Both the position numbers and the translations under genes were made by a program. A stretch of DNA of 64,000 nucleotides. Origin: Tranzscheliella williamsii. Its lineage: Eukaryota; Basidiomycota; Ustilaginomycetes; Ustilaginales; Ustilaginaceae. This document shows, piece after piece, positions 28,854 to 41,500 of the stretch. The stretch covers positions 277,968-341,967 of the forward strand of contig JALBYF010000007.1 of assembly GCA_023212725.1 (NCBI GenBank). Reading direction: 5' to 3'. The notes beneath the pieces were generated by a model, which saw only the letters and a list, made by a program, of their open reading frames with translations, searched no databases and was not told the DNA's origin. Position 1 is the first letter of the stretch. Each line of letters begins with the position of its first letter.

Positions 28854-30978
28854 TCAGGAGTCCCACTGATCGTCGTCGGGCTCTCTGTCGCCCTCCACTT
28901 CCGCCATGGTATGGAAAAGCTCGACAGCAAAAGCGTTCATAATTCCAGGAGTCACCATTTCCGCTTGCTCCAAGCACGATCGTAGGTGCGACAGCGTGCG
29001 GAGCGCTTCCGGCCTCTGGGAAACAGCCATGTTCAGCTGCTCAATGACAGGCAGGAAGACCGTATCCAGAGCCGTGAGACGAGCTCCGGCTGGTTGTTGC
29101 TGCTGCTGTCTCGGATCCGGACTCGGCCTTGCATCATCCAAACCATCATCCAAATCGGGATCGCTGTCTTGGCGACCGTGAGTAGCATAGCCTTGCATCG
29201 ACATCTCTTCCATTCTCCTTCGTTCTTGCTCGATCTTCTGGTCGTAGCCCCGGCTGTGGTCCCCACGTTGATCGACGTGAGTTCCTGCAGTGCGGTCCTG
29301 CCCAGGATGACTTGCAGCATATTCCGGAGCATATCTGGACTCGCCGTTGCCAGTGGGACGCTGAGAAGATGGGGATGCCCCAGATATGGCTTTGTCGTAG
29401 GCGTCTGCGGCTGAGAAGCCCACATGCGGCTGGGCATTGGTGACGGGTCCCGGACCCGAGGGAATGCCAGGACGAACTGGAGCACCGGCCAGTCGAACTG
29501 TGCCGCCAGTAGAGCCAGAGCCAGAACCAACGGAGCCGATAGAGCCGGAGGTACCATATCTACGGTCTGCCTGAGGGTTGTATCTGTGCTGCTGTAGCTG
29601 TGGCTGGCTTTGTTGTTGCGGCTGGCTTTGTTGGCGTGGCTGAATGTGTTGCTGCGCTTGAGATTGCTGCTGTGACTGACTTTGTCGCTGTGGAGCTCGT
29701 TGCGGTGGTGGAGCTTGGGGAAGCTCCTTAGCTTGATGATGTCCATTGGACCCATCCCCACCATTGACAGCGGCAGATGCAGCGGTCATCTCGCTTGCTG
29801 GCATTCTCATTGCAACGGTGCCTCGTCCACCCCTTCGCATTGTGTTTCGAACTGTTCCGAAATCCCACATATCCTCTTCGCCCTCTGGATGGTCCTCGTC
29901 GGCTTCTTCGCTGTCCTCCGACTCATGTCGGTCTCCACCTTCTGCTCGCCAACGTTCAAGTCGCTCGATCAGTTCGGTGAGGTAGGTGGTCTTCTTTGCT
30001 TTGCGAATGAAGGGATGCTTGAGCAGCTCCTTCGCGGCAGGCCGGTTGGCAGGGTCGCGCTGAAGGCAGAGATTGACAAATTCCTTGAACGGTCTTGAAA
30101 AGGGCCCCTCCAGCTGAGGAGGTGGATTCTTGGGGATGAGGAAGAGCACCTTCATCGGATGCAGATCGGCATAGGGAGGTTCACCCATGGCCAATTCGAT
30201 CGCGGTGATTCCCAGGCTCCAGACATCCGCCTTGAAGTCGTAGCCGCTCTGCTTGATCACTTCGGGGCTCATCCAATATGGGGTGCCCACAAAAGTGTTC
30301 TTCTTTGTCATCGTTGCTGTCAGCTGGCCAGATACGCCAAAGTCAGCCAGCTTGACATCTCCCGAAGCGGAGAGAAGAATATTCGCAGCTTTGATGTCTC
30401 GATGCAGTTTACCCTCTCCATGCAGATATTCGAGGCCTTTTAGCAATTCTCGGCAGACGATAGCGATGTAGTCTTCACGAAACCGCCCAGGCTTCATCTT
30501 TGCAGAACGAAAAGACCGAGAGGGTAAGGATTTGCGTTCAGCTCTAGACCAGCAAGCAGGGGACCGGCGGCGGCACGATTAACTTACCAGGTCAGAACAG
30601 CTTCCGCCCGAACAGTATTCCATGACGATCCACAAGTTTGTACCTTTGAGCCACGAGCCGTGATATCTGGAAGTAGCAGATGCAGCAGGACAAAAAAAGA
30701 CATCAGTTTGGCACGATATGCTGGGTCTGTAAGCGAGTAACAGAGCTTCCAACTTACTTTGTGACATGAGCACTGTCGAGTTGACTGAGGATGGCGATCT
30801 CTTGCTGGATGTCATCGATCTCATCCTCTGCATTCTCGAGGTCGATGATTTTGATAGCTACTGGCTGCCTGGACCGTTTGTCGAAACCCTTGTAGACCTC
30901 ACCGAAGGAGCCCTTTCCAATTCGGTCTTGCTTAACATAGTAGTCGTCCGGGTCAGCGCCATGGGGTGGTTGCAACAT
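28854..30978 (-). CDS. Germinal-centre (GCK-III) Ste20-type protein kinase, three exons (30758..30978, 30588..30666, 28854..30497)
   Basis: This 647-residue Ser/Thr kinase belongs to the Nak1/Sps1/Kic1/MST3 group, which controls polarity and cell separation upstream of NDR kinases. The kinase domain is at about residues 14-265: [12 protein letters not shown]43 in [12 protein letters not shown] (D134), DFG (D152) and activation-loop [13 protein letters not shown]. The post-kinase motif [17 protein letters not shown] is characteristic of GCK-III. A Gln-rich low-complexity tract follows (about residues 380-430), then Gly/Ser repeats and a short C-terminal helical domain with conserved-looking [22 protein letters not shown]. 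Both introns have GTAAGT donors; exon joins give AHVTKYHGSW and CSDLMKPGRF. Ustilago maydis Don3 and Nak1 are the obvious candidates; I cannot separate them. Confidence 0.93.
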
Positions 30979-32680
30979 GCTTGCGGGTGGGCCCAGCCAG
31001 TGCTAGGAATTGTAGCGTGTTCGAGTTCAGATAAGGAAAGCAACACTGAAAGGGTGCCGACAGAGGTCGAGCCGAAGGAGATTTCTGTATGCGAGGGTGG
31101 ATGGCCAGTCACCACGAGTGGGGTATCGATTTGTGCGAGTAAGTTGTTGTAGGGAAAAGCGGTCGGATGCGAATCGCCTGGGTATGGAGCTTCTGCGGCT
31201 GCTGGCACGCTGAAGTCACGAAAGTCAATGGTGGTGACAAGATGCAGAAGGATGACCTGCTTGAGCGGGCGAAACGAGTTCCAGAGCAGACGAAGCGCAC
31301 CAGTTCTCAAGTTCTCAGAGAGAAACAGGGTCCCGAGCGGGGATGAGACACCCGACAAATCAGGAGAGGTGTTAGTCGGGCAGGGAGGGGTAGCAGGTGA
31401 TCGACGAAGACAAGGGGCGAGATTGGTGAGACGATGCGGACGGTTGGTGTTGGGCCAAGACGGGCAGATTGAGCGGAGGTCAAGCTAAGCTGAGCTGAGC
31501 TGAGCTGGCTGAGTTGAGGCCCCAGCGAGGAGTAAATTAGAGCAGACGAACGGATATGGCAGGTCGCAGCGGCAATCATGTGCCATAACAGAATTTCAGT
31601 CGAGTTGGATGGGCCGTGTTGGATTCTACACGCGCTGGCTCAACACAGCCAGTCAGCTATGGGCCTTTCTCAACCTCAATATGTAAGTGCGCTTCAATAA
31701 GGCAATAATTGTGTGCGGGCCCCTAGATAATTACGATCGTATGCATACATCCAATGTGATTGTTCAGGGTCCTCCAGACCGCCTCCCCCTGCTCTAGCGG
31801 CTGCGTGTGTGATTCGGATTTCTAACATCACAGCAACTTAGGATCAACGGCTCCATCCGCTTCTATGATGCCGATCTTGGACTGGACAGACGGCCGCCTT
31901 CTCCATCTGCCGAGCTCAGTATGCACGAATTGACCTCGTTCGAACGCGCAACTCGGGGGAAGAGACAGGCGTGCTGACACGCACGTGATCCCGGAGGAGG
32001 ATTCGTCGCGGCACCCCGCATGAAATAAGACAACCAGCGCGGCCGCTGAACCTCATAATCCCACCTCGACGTAGCGTCAGTACCAGCGACGGGATCAACA
32101 AGGAACACGTCCCGGCGCATGCTGGGCCCCATCACATCGCTCCCTAGCCTGAGCTCGGATAGGAAGTATAGGCGAGTTAGCAATGTGCTTCGTCCCAGCT
32201 GGGGCTTCCTTATCGTGAACTTACCCACGGCTGTTGTCAGATTCTCGGCCGTCAGATCGCTGTGTCAGATCGCGGTTGTCACCGATGAACCATTCTTGCT
32301 TTCTCAGTAAGGCATGTTGCCGAATTCCCTCCGTTGCCTTGTACCGGCCGATTAGAAGAATATACTTTCGGATTTCGGCGAGCAGGCGGTCAATGGTTGA
32401 CGACCCGTGGCCTACGCATTTGAGAAAGGCTCTTGGTCGACTCTCAACCCCAATCAACTGTCTTCCCCGCACGGTTCAAACGGTCCAGTCAGTCGTCCGA
32501 CCGAAAAGCTTGGCGGCCACTGTGCGGTTGACAGTAAGCACTCGACCCTTCGTCACGAAAGCTCAACAGCACTCTTGCGTCATATCTTCCTTGCTGGTGT
32601 ACACGATCGAGCTTTGTTGTTCGCACTGCGTGGAAGAACCAACATCTTCTCAGTGCGCTTGATCTGCTTCTTGACCGAGT
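30979..32680. promoter_or_regulatory. 1.7-kb divergent intergenic region (kinase / OAC1)
   Basis: It should hold the promoters of the minus-strand kinase gene and of OAC1. A short pentamer array lies at 31482-31506. The longest frames in it show no domain or biased codon use, so I call no gene. Confidence 0.45.
31482..31506. repeat. Pentamer microsatellite (RAGCT)5
   Basis: Five head-to-tail copies of AAGCT/GAGCT lie upstream of the kinase gene. Each contains AGCT. Confidence 0.85.
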
Positions 32681-33796
32681 ATGGCGTCTCAAAGCCAGCT
32701 GGCGGGCACACCCGCCGCTCCAGTCAAATTGTCTACCGTCGAAGGATTCACAGCTGGCGCCTTGGCGGCTATGACAGCTGTTACTGTAACCAATCCTATG
32801 GAGGTTTGCAAGACGAGAATGCAATTGCAAGGCGAGCTCATGTCAGTGGCGCCGCGCGTATTGAGCGGCCAGCCGGGCTCCGCCGCGCCACAAGCCGGCG
32901 CCAAGGCGGCGGCAGGTGCCCGCCTGTATACCTCGTCGCTAGACTGCTTTGCCAAAACGCTCAAAACGGAAGGCATCAAAGGTGTACAACGCGGCCTCGG
33001 AGCTGCCTACATCTATCAACTGCTGCTGAACGGCAGTCGGTTGGGGTTCTACGAACCTTTCCGCAAAGCCATCAACCGTGCCGCTGGTAGAAGGCCGGAT
33101 GAGCAATGGGCAGCAGGTGCTTTTGCCGCGGGTGCATCCAGTGGCTGCGTCGGCGCTATCCTAGGCAACCCTCTGTTCCTTGTGAAAGCGAGGTTGCAAG
33201 CCTATAGCCCGTATCATACCATTGGCAAAGCGTCGCACAACTACAAGGGCACATTTGATGGTCTTAGCAATATCGTCAAGGGTGAAGGCGTTAGAGGCTT
33301 GATCAGAGGCATGGATGCCGCAGTTTTGCGGACGGCCATGGGCAGTACAGTGCAACTTCCGGCGTACAACTGGTTCAAAGGGTACCTGACCAACATGGAC
33401 GTCGAAGCCAACAAATACAATCCTTTCAAATACCTTGCCAACAAGCCCGATTCCTTCTTCACCTATCTTGCATCTTCCATCTTCAGTGGCCTGTGTGTCT
33501 GCGCGGTGATGCAGCCCGCCGACACGGCACTGACCAGGATGTATAATCAACCAGTCCGGATCGATGAGCGTGGCCGAAGCATCGGTACACTTTACCGCAA
33601 CCCGTTCCACTGTCTTTACCTCACCGCCAAGGCCGAGGGCGTCTTGGGCTGGTACAAGGGTACCACCGCTCACCTCTTCCGAATCGCACCTCACACCGTC
33701 CTTACGCTTGTCATGAACGAGGCTTACCTGCGGTGGTACTCCAACTTCAAAGCGGGTCGGTCGCTATTCGATGCGCCCACTGTGAAAACCATGTAA
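32681..33796 (+). CDS. OAC1: Mitochondrial oxaloacetate carrier (SLC25 family)
   Basis: This inner-membrane carrier of 371 residues has three SLC25 repeats. The signature motifs are NPMEVCKTRMQLQGEL (repeat 1), GNPLFLVKARLQAYS (repeat 2) and a divergent QPADTALTRMYNQPV (repeat 3). The stretches GLGAAYIYQLLLNGSRLGFYEP, GSTVQLPAYNWFK and HLFRIAPHTV are close to yeast Oac1, which moves oxaloacetate, sulfate and related anions. An extra Ala/Gly-rich loop of about 20 residues sits after the first repeat motif. The start is the ATG at 32681. No intron. Confidence 0.95.
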   Translation: MASQSQLAGTPAAPVKLSTVEGFTAGALAAMTAVTVTNPMEVCKTRMQLQGELMSVAPRVLSGQPGSAAPQAGAKAAAGARLYTSSLDCFAKTLKTEGIKGVQRGLGAAYIYQLLLNGSRLGFYEPFRKAINRAAGRRPDEQWAAGAFAAGASSGCVGAILGNPLFLVKARLQAYSPYHTIGKASHNYKGTFDGLSNIVKGEGVRGLIRGMDAAVLRTAMGSTVQLPAYNWFKGYLTNMDVEANKYNPFKYLANKPDSFFTYLASSIFSGLCVCAVMQPADTALTRMYNQPVRIDERGRSIGTLYRNPFHCLYLTAKAEGVLGWYKGTTAHLFRIAPHTVLTLVMNEAYLRWYSNFKAGRSLFDAPTVKTM

Positions 33797-35468
33797 AGGC
33801 CACCGTGCCATAATCTATTACGGCCGTCTGAAGTTACGGAAGGAAAGCTGACGCACTAACTTCCCATCGAGTGGTTTCGACATACATGTGCACGACTCTC
33901 CGTCGAAGCGGCCGTCGCGCCGCTAAACACGCGTGCGCGCTACACTGTTACAGTATCGTCTTCACCGGCAACGTAGTTGAGAAGATGTTATCCCCATCGT
34001 CGCCGCCGCATCGTTGAAGCGCGTCCCTAGCCATCAGAGAGCAATGATGTGCGGATACTGAGCACTTGAAATCGGTGAGATTTAACACTTTCCGTATTAG
34101 CTACCTACTTGGCTTGGATTGGGATGCAAAGTCGAATTCCAGGAATGCTATCGACAGCTAAAGCTGCAAGGATTTTCGTTGGGCGCTACAACGAGATCAG
34201 CATCGAGACAGGTCGAACCGCAACGCCATGTCGCATTGGCAGCAGACTTGTCTCGGTCATTGCTCACTCGACCCTGTCACAGCCTGCTCGAAAGGACGGC
34301 CGCGATCGGTGTTGTTCCTTCCCTTGATCGTTTGGCGCTAACGACGAGCGACCTGCCTCAAAGTTACAAAAGCGGGACACGGAGTGGCGTGGGTTGTTGC
34401 TGGATCAGACTCCACAGCGAGATGCGTCCCTTGCTCATAGTCTCAGTCGGGCTTTGGATCCATCGTCTTTGGTCGCAAGCGAGGCCACAGCAAAACGGGG
34501 CTTTGCTGCGGCACCCCCCCTTGCGCTAGACTGAGGCTGCGCTTAAGCACCAGCGAACTGTTGCGGCCCGTGCTACCTTGCAGGTAAAGCTGCAGCTGTC
34601 GTTGAGATCGTCGCCCACGCCTTCTGGGCTTCGGTGACATGAGATCTGACGCGCTGCACGGCAAGGGAGGTGCCCGTGGGATGGGACGGGGATGTGGTCC
34701 TGCGGGCTGTCAAATTTTGAATAGTATCCCAGCCTTTTTTGGGTTTCCACCCACAACAGCTTGGCCTTTGCTAATGAGATGCTTTGACTGCGTTCCACGT
34801 CGCGCTGCAGGCTAATATATAGGTCCACGTCACATGGAAGATTCACTTGAAACATTTAGCTGGCTAATAGCGGATGAGCTCAGGTGTGCTCGGGATTCAT
34901 TTGAAATAACCCTTCGTTTCAAGTCGCGTTGGCATTCGCTTCGTGCTCAAGAATGTGAATGATGCGTACGTGCTTTGGGCATCGCTCGCTTTGCTTGCAT
35001 AGACATCATCGTCCCGCCGTTCATCGTCAACGATTCGCTCTGCTCTATTTCTTCTTCCCGTTCACCGCTACACATCCCACTCAAAACACCTGAACCCCTT
35101 ACTCTGCTGCAGCGATCACCATCGCAACTTCAACACAGCAGTGCGCTTTCGGTCTGTTGCCTTGCACCCTTTCTGTTTCTCCACCATCAAGCTATTGTCT
35201 GCCTCACCTTTCGCTCGAGCTGTATAAAGGTAAGTTTTTCTCACTGCCATCCATCCCCCCGTCTCGCCCCACTCCGCCTCTTCCGTCCCCCATCTCTCTA
35301 GCTGTCTCCCATCCCACCGCGCCGAGGTCGTTTTCCCTGGCAGTACACTTTCTCTCTTTTCATCTTGCTCGTCCTCTTGCTAGCGGGACCCATAACCAAA
35401 GATACGCCGGTTTCAGTGCTTGGACAATTTCGAACATCGACGCAGCGTAACTGACATTCTTTTGCAAA
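33797..35468. promoter_or_regulatory. 1.7-kb spacer with the ERV29 promoter
   Basis: OAC1 and ERV29 point the same way. A TGTATAAAG sequence at 35221 runs straight into an AAG|GTAAGT donor-like site at 35230. The following 230 bp are pyrimidine-rich, with an acceptor-like CTCTCTAG at 35301, suggesting a 5' UTR intron. No supported gene was seen in the spacer. Confidence 0.45.
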
Positions 35469-36540
35469 ATGGCGGCGCGAATGGCTTTTAACACCCACGA
35501 CCACGTAGCATCGGCAGCGTCGAGACCCTCCCCAGCCATGACATCTTACGGCTCCTCCCCCTATGCTCCCACGAGCTCTGCGTCGACCGGCGAATCTCCG
35601 CTGGACAAGGTTCGAGAGTACACGTCCAAAGTGGAGGACTTGATCGATCAATACACGCAGCCCATCAAGCCGCACCTTCCGGCTCTTGGACGCTTCTTGA
35701 TTGTGGTCACTTTTCTCGAAGATGCCCTCCGAATCCTGACTCAGTGGTCTGATCAGAAGTATTATCTGCAGCGACATCGAGGATTCCCGTGGGGCATTAG
35801 CCATGTCTTCTTGTTGGCCAATGTTATCGTAAGTCTTGATCAGCTTGGCCTTGCCGCCGTTACTCTGTTTTGCGCATCTCTGTTGCGAACCTTGCATGCT
35901 GATACTTGCGCGCTACTCTTTTTTGTGTCATTCTATGCTTCGCTCTCAACAGGTGATGTGCGCTGCCTCAGGCGCCGTGATCGCACGCAAATACCCCGAG
36001 ATCTCTGTTGGCGCACTGTTTGGTGTTGTGGTTGTGCAAGGATTCGGATATGGATTGATTTTCGACCTGAACTTCTTCCTTCGAAATCTTTCGGTGGTCG
36101 GCGGCCTGTTGATGGTCCTTTCGGACAGCCTGGCGACCAAGAAGAACATCTTTGCTGGACTGCCAAGCTTGAGCGAGACGGATCGAAAGATCTATTTCCA
36201 GCTTGCCGGACGCGTGCTGCTCATCTTCCTCTTCATCGGCTTCATTATCCAGGGGAACTGGTCACTTGCCCGAGTGGTGGTGTCCATTCTTGGCCTTGGT
36301 GCCTGCGTCATGGTCGTGGTCGGCTTCAAGGCACGGTGGAGCGCAAGCTTCCTCGTGATGATCCTCAGCATCTTCAACCTGTTCGTCAACAACTTCTGGA
36401 CCGTCCACTCGGCCCACCCTTCGCGAGACTTCTTGCGATACGACTTCTTCCAGACGCTGTCGATCGTGGGCGGTCTTTTGCTGCTGGTCAACATGGGTCC
36501 TGGCGGACTTTCGGTGGACGAGCGAAAGAAGGTCACCTAG
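35469..36540 (+). CDS. ERV29: ER cargo receptor of the Erv29/SURF4 family, two exons (join 35469..35828, 35953..36540)
   Basis: This polytopic receptor packs soluble secretory cargo such as glycosylated proteins into COPII vesicles. The spliced protein has 315 residues. A Ser-rich cytosolic N-terminus of about 60 residues is followed by the family block SKVEDLIDQYTQPIKPHLPALGRFLIVVTFLEDALR. Then come about six or seven hydrophobic helices (ISVGALFGVVVVQGFGYGLIF, VLLIFLFIGFIIQG, VVVSILGLGACVMVVVGFKA, FLVMILSIFNLFVNNFW). The C-terminus KKVT fits the KKxx dilysine signal for COPI retrieval to the ER. The intron (35829-35952, phase 0) has donor ATC|GTAAGT and acceptor CAACAG|GTG and lies within the first hairpin. 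Confidence 0.95.
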
Positions 36541-37584
36541 ATCCGTCACGCCCGGCGGCAAAGCCGCATAGGAGCTCGATCGATGCAACAATGATGTTGC
36601 ATAACATGCTGTGATACTGTCGCGCCGCGTTCTCCCCTTGCTTCCTCTCAGGTCGCACGCACATAGGTCACTCTGGCATCCACCTAACTGCTGTATTCCT
36701 GACATCCCACAAAGGTGTATTGCTAGCCATGCACTTGATCTGTAGCTCCTGCCTCTTGCAATGCACACTTCTCTAGCGAAGCTGAGCTTTTCATCCTAGC
36801 CTACTGATTTCGCGACGGGTTATTGACGGGATTGCGTCTGTGCGCAGCCCGGACAGGTGCGCGGTTCTGTCGTGCGAGAGAGCCTGCTGCGCTGCATCTT
36901 ACCGCCAAGCCTTTTTCGTGGCCGCACTGCTCGTACTTTCTCAGTGCAGTGAGGAGGACAGGCAGCACACGACTCTTCGGTTCTGCGGTGATGCTGTGCG
37001 TGCACCCGACGGGTGGATGGTATATAGGCGGCGAACCATGACCGCCGAACACCAAGCATACGTCTTTATGGCAACTTCCCACACATGATTTTGGCGGTGA
37101 CGATGGGGTGATCTAACAGTTTGTTTGCAATTTATGGGGCCGAGAGCCTGAACAGGAAGAGGCTTCGACGCTGTTAGCATATGGCTGGGCGGATCGCATA
37201 CTGCAGTTCGATCAGCGTGGAAACCGGTAGATAAGCTTAGATGTATCACCGCATCGAATGACCAACGGTGGCGTGAAGTGTCTAGAAATTTCTCTGTAGC
37301 TAATTAGCAGCGCCGAAGTAGGTCTGGAAGTGGATCGAAATCGGTTACGGCGCGCGAACCATGCGCAATGAGATTTCAGTGTCGTGGCTGAGTGAGCTGC
37401 CAGGCCGATTCCGGTACAAGGAAAGCACCCCGCTATCTCTCTGCTTTTCTATGCAGCCACGGTGCTGTTCATTTGCGCCGCCACAAGATGGATAACAATG
37501 AAGTCATACTACACTGCCCCACTCGCATCCGTGCAATACAACGGACCGCGTGCAAAAGGCGAACAACGCGGCAACGCAGCAAGC

Positions 37585-37616
37585 GCAGCAACGCAGCAAC
37601 GCAGCAACGCAGCAAC
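37585..37616. repeat. Octamer tandem repeat (GCAGCAAC)4
   Basis: Four perfect copies, preceded by two imperfect ones from about 37571. It is a simple microsatellite-type array in non-coding DNA. Confidence 0.9.
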
Positions 37617-37900
37617 GCACGCCACCGGCTACGGGTTCGATCTGAGCACGCTTCATTCACCCTTCTGGTGGCCGAGAGAGCGCCTGCCGTTCCCCCACTG
37701 CACACGCGCCTCGCCTATGCATGCTCAGGGTCTTTTACGCCACAACCCTTGATCTTGATGACCGCTTGCCCATGACTGCGATGGGGGGGTTTGGTCTGCG
37801 ATCCGATCTTTGCCCTGCTCTCGCCCAGTAGGACCGTACAAACGAAGAAAAGGCTACTACGCCATCGCTTGCGCACATCTTGGATGCCTCCCGAACGTCA

Positions 37901-37906
37901 TATAAA
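37901..37906 (+). promoter_or_regulatory. Candidate TATA box for the gene at 38599
   Basis: TATAAA stands about 700 bp upstream of the ATG and is followed by a pyrimidine-rich leader. Its use is not proven. Confidence 0.35.
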
Positions 37907-38010
37907 CTAGCTTCCGATTCGCTATTCCATTGTCCCCTCGAATTCTCACTCATCCCGCAGCTCGCTCCCATTCAGGCGTTTGTCATCTCGCTCCCTGTGT
38001 CTCAAACACC

Positions 38011-38050
38011 CCTCCGCCTGCATCCGCCTGCATCCGCCTTCATCCGCCTC
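38011..38050. repeat. Decamer tandem repeat, four copies
   Basis: Four copies of CATCCGCCTG with one or two changes in the outer copies. It lies in the probable 5' leader of the next gene. Confidence 0.85.
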
Positions 38051-38598
38051 TGGCCGTCCTCTGCAGGCAGTACATACCATCTCCCGAAAGGGTCTGCGTT
38101 GCAACACCTGCCCTTCCGCCGCCATACGGCACCAGTCACTGCCAATTCTATGATCCCGCACCTGCCGGTGCTCGCCTACTTGTGCCCTTCTGTAAACCGT
38201 GCCAAGCGAGCGTTGCTTTGTCTGGTAGCTTTATTGTGATTGCGCTCTTCAGCCGCGAGCCTTTTCAAACCAACAGCGAGCTTGTGTTTGCTAGCCTCGA
38301 TCGTCCTGTCGCTCAACTTGAGACCTTGGCTTAAGTTGCGTGCAAGGCTCAGTCACCCTGTGCTAACCGCTGCTAGAAGCCTCACACCGGCAGCGTACAC
38401 TCCCACTCACGCTACTGGGCCCACCTTTGTCGCCTCCACCCAATTTGCCACACTGGCAACTTACCTTTAACCCGTCCAGTGTCCCTTCACCGTTTCTCGC
38501 TGGCTTCCTTTAAAGTGCCAACCGAGTATACCGTTTCCCTTCTTTCTATCTCTGTTCGACATTTATCTAGCGCAGCGTCCGTTGTAAGCGCTTCGACC

Positions 38599-41500
38599 AT
38601 GGCACTCCCGTTGCCAATGCCAATCCCGGCCAACCATCCGATGGTCGACAAGTGTTCATCGGGGGCTTCAAGCACTTCGGACTCCTTGCCTTCAGCCTTC
38701 TCGTCAATATGGGGTCCCAGCTGCGCCCTCACCATTCTCAAAGGTGACGCTGATCAGCCTGTCAACGCCTATACGCCCATCTCGAAAGCACGCGATTCAA
38801 CAGCAGCACAGTCGCCCCAGCGTTCCCGCTTCGCCTCCTCCTTCAGCAACCTCAAGTCTTCCAACAGCTCGGCCGCAGCGGTCGATACACGCGTAAACAT
38901 TCATACTGTGGCTGACCAAGGTGTCCTGCTACCCTTTCTCGAACGACCTCGTGAGGTTCAAGAGCTACTTTTCGAAACCACGGCTAACGAGGCTCTCATG
39001 TACCGCTTATGCCGGGTTTTCGGCGGAGACACACGGCAGCCTTTACAGCGGGGCGTAGATGAGCGCTGGGACGAGCTGCTAGAGCTCCTGGTCAGCATTG
39101 ACCGCCCCATTCTCGACGACGAAGATTGGCTTGTCCGGCTAGAAGCACTCGTCATGGAACGCTCCGCAGATCTTCACGCACAGCTTTCACGCTGTCTGGG
39201 AGCAGACGGCATCACCGTCAGTCCTGCTGCTCAGTTCAACCCATCACGGTTCGACAGCTGGGCCCTCAAGAAGAACCTCAGCTCGACCTCAAAAGAGGCT
39301 AATGCATCCCCGGAGACGCCTTCGCTGGATGACGGTGAAGACAAAGACGCTCATGTAGAGCCCGCTCTGTCGGTCAATGTCGAGCCTCTGGAAGAGATTC
39401 CTCGCTCGTATTCTCACCAAACGATTAGTCAACTCGATCGCTTGTCCCTTTACGATTCTGCCGCTTCCGGCGCACCTACGCAGCCGGGGATGAGTGAGCC
39501 TTTTACTGAGGCACATGCTACCGCGCAAACATCTCCTGGTGGCTTCCTTGGTACGTCCTATGGCGACAGCGTGCTGCCTACATCGCTTGAAGATATCATG
39601 GAAGAATCTGGTCCTGGCCTCTCAGCCGATTCTTTGCAACCACAACGGCGGCGTTCGCACTCGGGCAAGTTCGCAGCGCTCCGTATTTCGGCCATGTCGC
39701 CGACCAATACGCCTCACTCACGAAGCGTTTCCGAGGTGTCGCTTTCAAGACCCACCAGTGCGTCGCGTGACCAGTCTCTTTCGCCCTTACCTACCGGCCC
39801 TATGTCACCGGCAGATGAAAGAGGTCCCCGCTCATCAGTGTCGCCTGGGATGTCCATGGCGAGCACTTCCACCTCTTTCACCAAGCATCGTAGACTGAGC
39901 ACGCTTCTCTTGAACAACAACCAGGCCGAAGTCCCTCAAGCTCCTGTCTCACCTCGAGTTGAAATGGCGCGTCATCTTTGTGATGTGAGCAAGGATAACG
40001 GCGAAGATCAACCGGTCCCAAAAGTTCAGGCTTCTAGGCGCCGGGCACAGAGCTTTGCCAGGTCGTTTGCAGAACTCGCTTCGCCTCAACAGCAACTCGA
40101 ACAGCTGCAAAGCGAGACTAATGAAATCGAAAGACTTGCGCAGCAAACTCAAAGAGCCAAGCTTCAGAGCACAACCCTAATGCATACTGCGTCAGCGCCG
40201 GAAGGCAGTCTTACCGAAAGGTATGCAACACATGGCGGTTCAACTTCGAAGCGATTGGATCCTGCCCGAGCTACAGTCTCGGAGGGTAGACTCCCATCGC
40301 CCCGGACCAAGGGGATGAGGCGGGGAAGTCGAGGTAGCAGCACTGGTTCGAGCTCGCCTCCCATTGCGGGCCTCCTTCCCGACGGACGCACGCGACATCC
40401 TTCTGGAAGTGTTGGGTCCAAAGATCTTTCTGAATCCATCGAGGCCTTCCGCAACACTATGGGCCTCTCCATCTCACCAGCGCCCAGTGAGAGTAACTTC
40501 CACGACGCGCACGAGAACACCTCTGAGACCGGTCGATCTGACTCTGGAACAAGGAAGCGTAAAGGGTCTGATGCCGGGCTTGCAATGTCCGCGTCAAGGC
40601 CCATGCGTTCCCTCGAAGCCAAGTCATCGCGCGTACTATCGCCGAAGGTGGCAGAGGACACTAGTCCGCAATTTGAGCAACCCAGGCACATGCAGAAGCT
40701 TCAGAGCAAACAAGCCGCTGGTGTAGGAGGAAGCGGTAGCGGACTCGCGCTCGGTGGCGGATTTTCATTAGCCAAATCTGGATCTAACTTCCAGAAGAAC
40801 AAGGGCGACATGTCATCTTCGGTTTCTGCTTCACCGAGATCAAGTCTCGCACAAGGCTCTTGGCCCCACCACGCGGAGTCTCAATACCGAGCCCCTCCTC
40901 CTGTCCATCGGCGTCCGGGTGGTTTCGCTTCGCTCGCGCACGAGTACGAAAATGCTCGCCGCGATCGCCGTGACAGTGTCTTTTCTCTGAACAGCAATGC
41001 GCTAGCCACTTCTCCTTCAAGCAGCGTTGCTAGCCTCGACTTTGGCGGCCACTCTGGCCATCGCGCCGGGCTAGACGACTCACGTTCCAAAAGCCCCATC
41101 CAAGACCGCATGGTCATTGACGAAGAGCCAGCGGAGGAAACAAGGCCCCTCACTGAATTCGATCCTGTCCCTCAGGCAGGCGCTACGCCTATGGCCCCAG
41201 CCGATCCTACGCCGAAGGCGATGCCAGACGGACGGACGCCTCGTGCTTCTGCGCGCTCTGGGGGTGGCTATCCCTTCCCAAGCTTGATGAGTACCGAGGC
41301 ACCGCAAGGCGCAGCCACAAGCATAGACATTCCTTCGAAGCCGCGGCAACCGAGCCCAAACAAAGTTGCGCCAGCCAGCTCTGCCAGTCCGTGCTCGCCG
41401 ACCATTGTCTTTCCAATCTCGCCGAACCCGTCGATTTCGAGGGCTCGCGAGCTGGGCAAGTCGCTCGAGACGCGTGCGTGCCAAGAGGCGCTGGGCAAGG

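Larger units (their letters stand above)
36541..38598. promoter_or_regulatory. 2-kb spacer with promoter and repeats
   Basis: It lies between ERV29 and the disordered-protein gene, both on plus. A TATAAA at 37901 could be the promoter of the latter, leaving a long CT-rich leader of roughly 600-700 nt. Two small tandem repeats are listed separately. No ORF with coding support was seen. Confidence 0.45.

Noticed and set aside
28854..30978. Naming the kinase Don3
   Set aside because: The GCK-III features fit both Don3 and Nak1; without alignment I cannot separate them.
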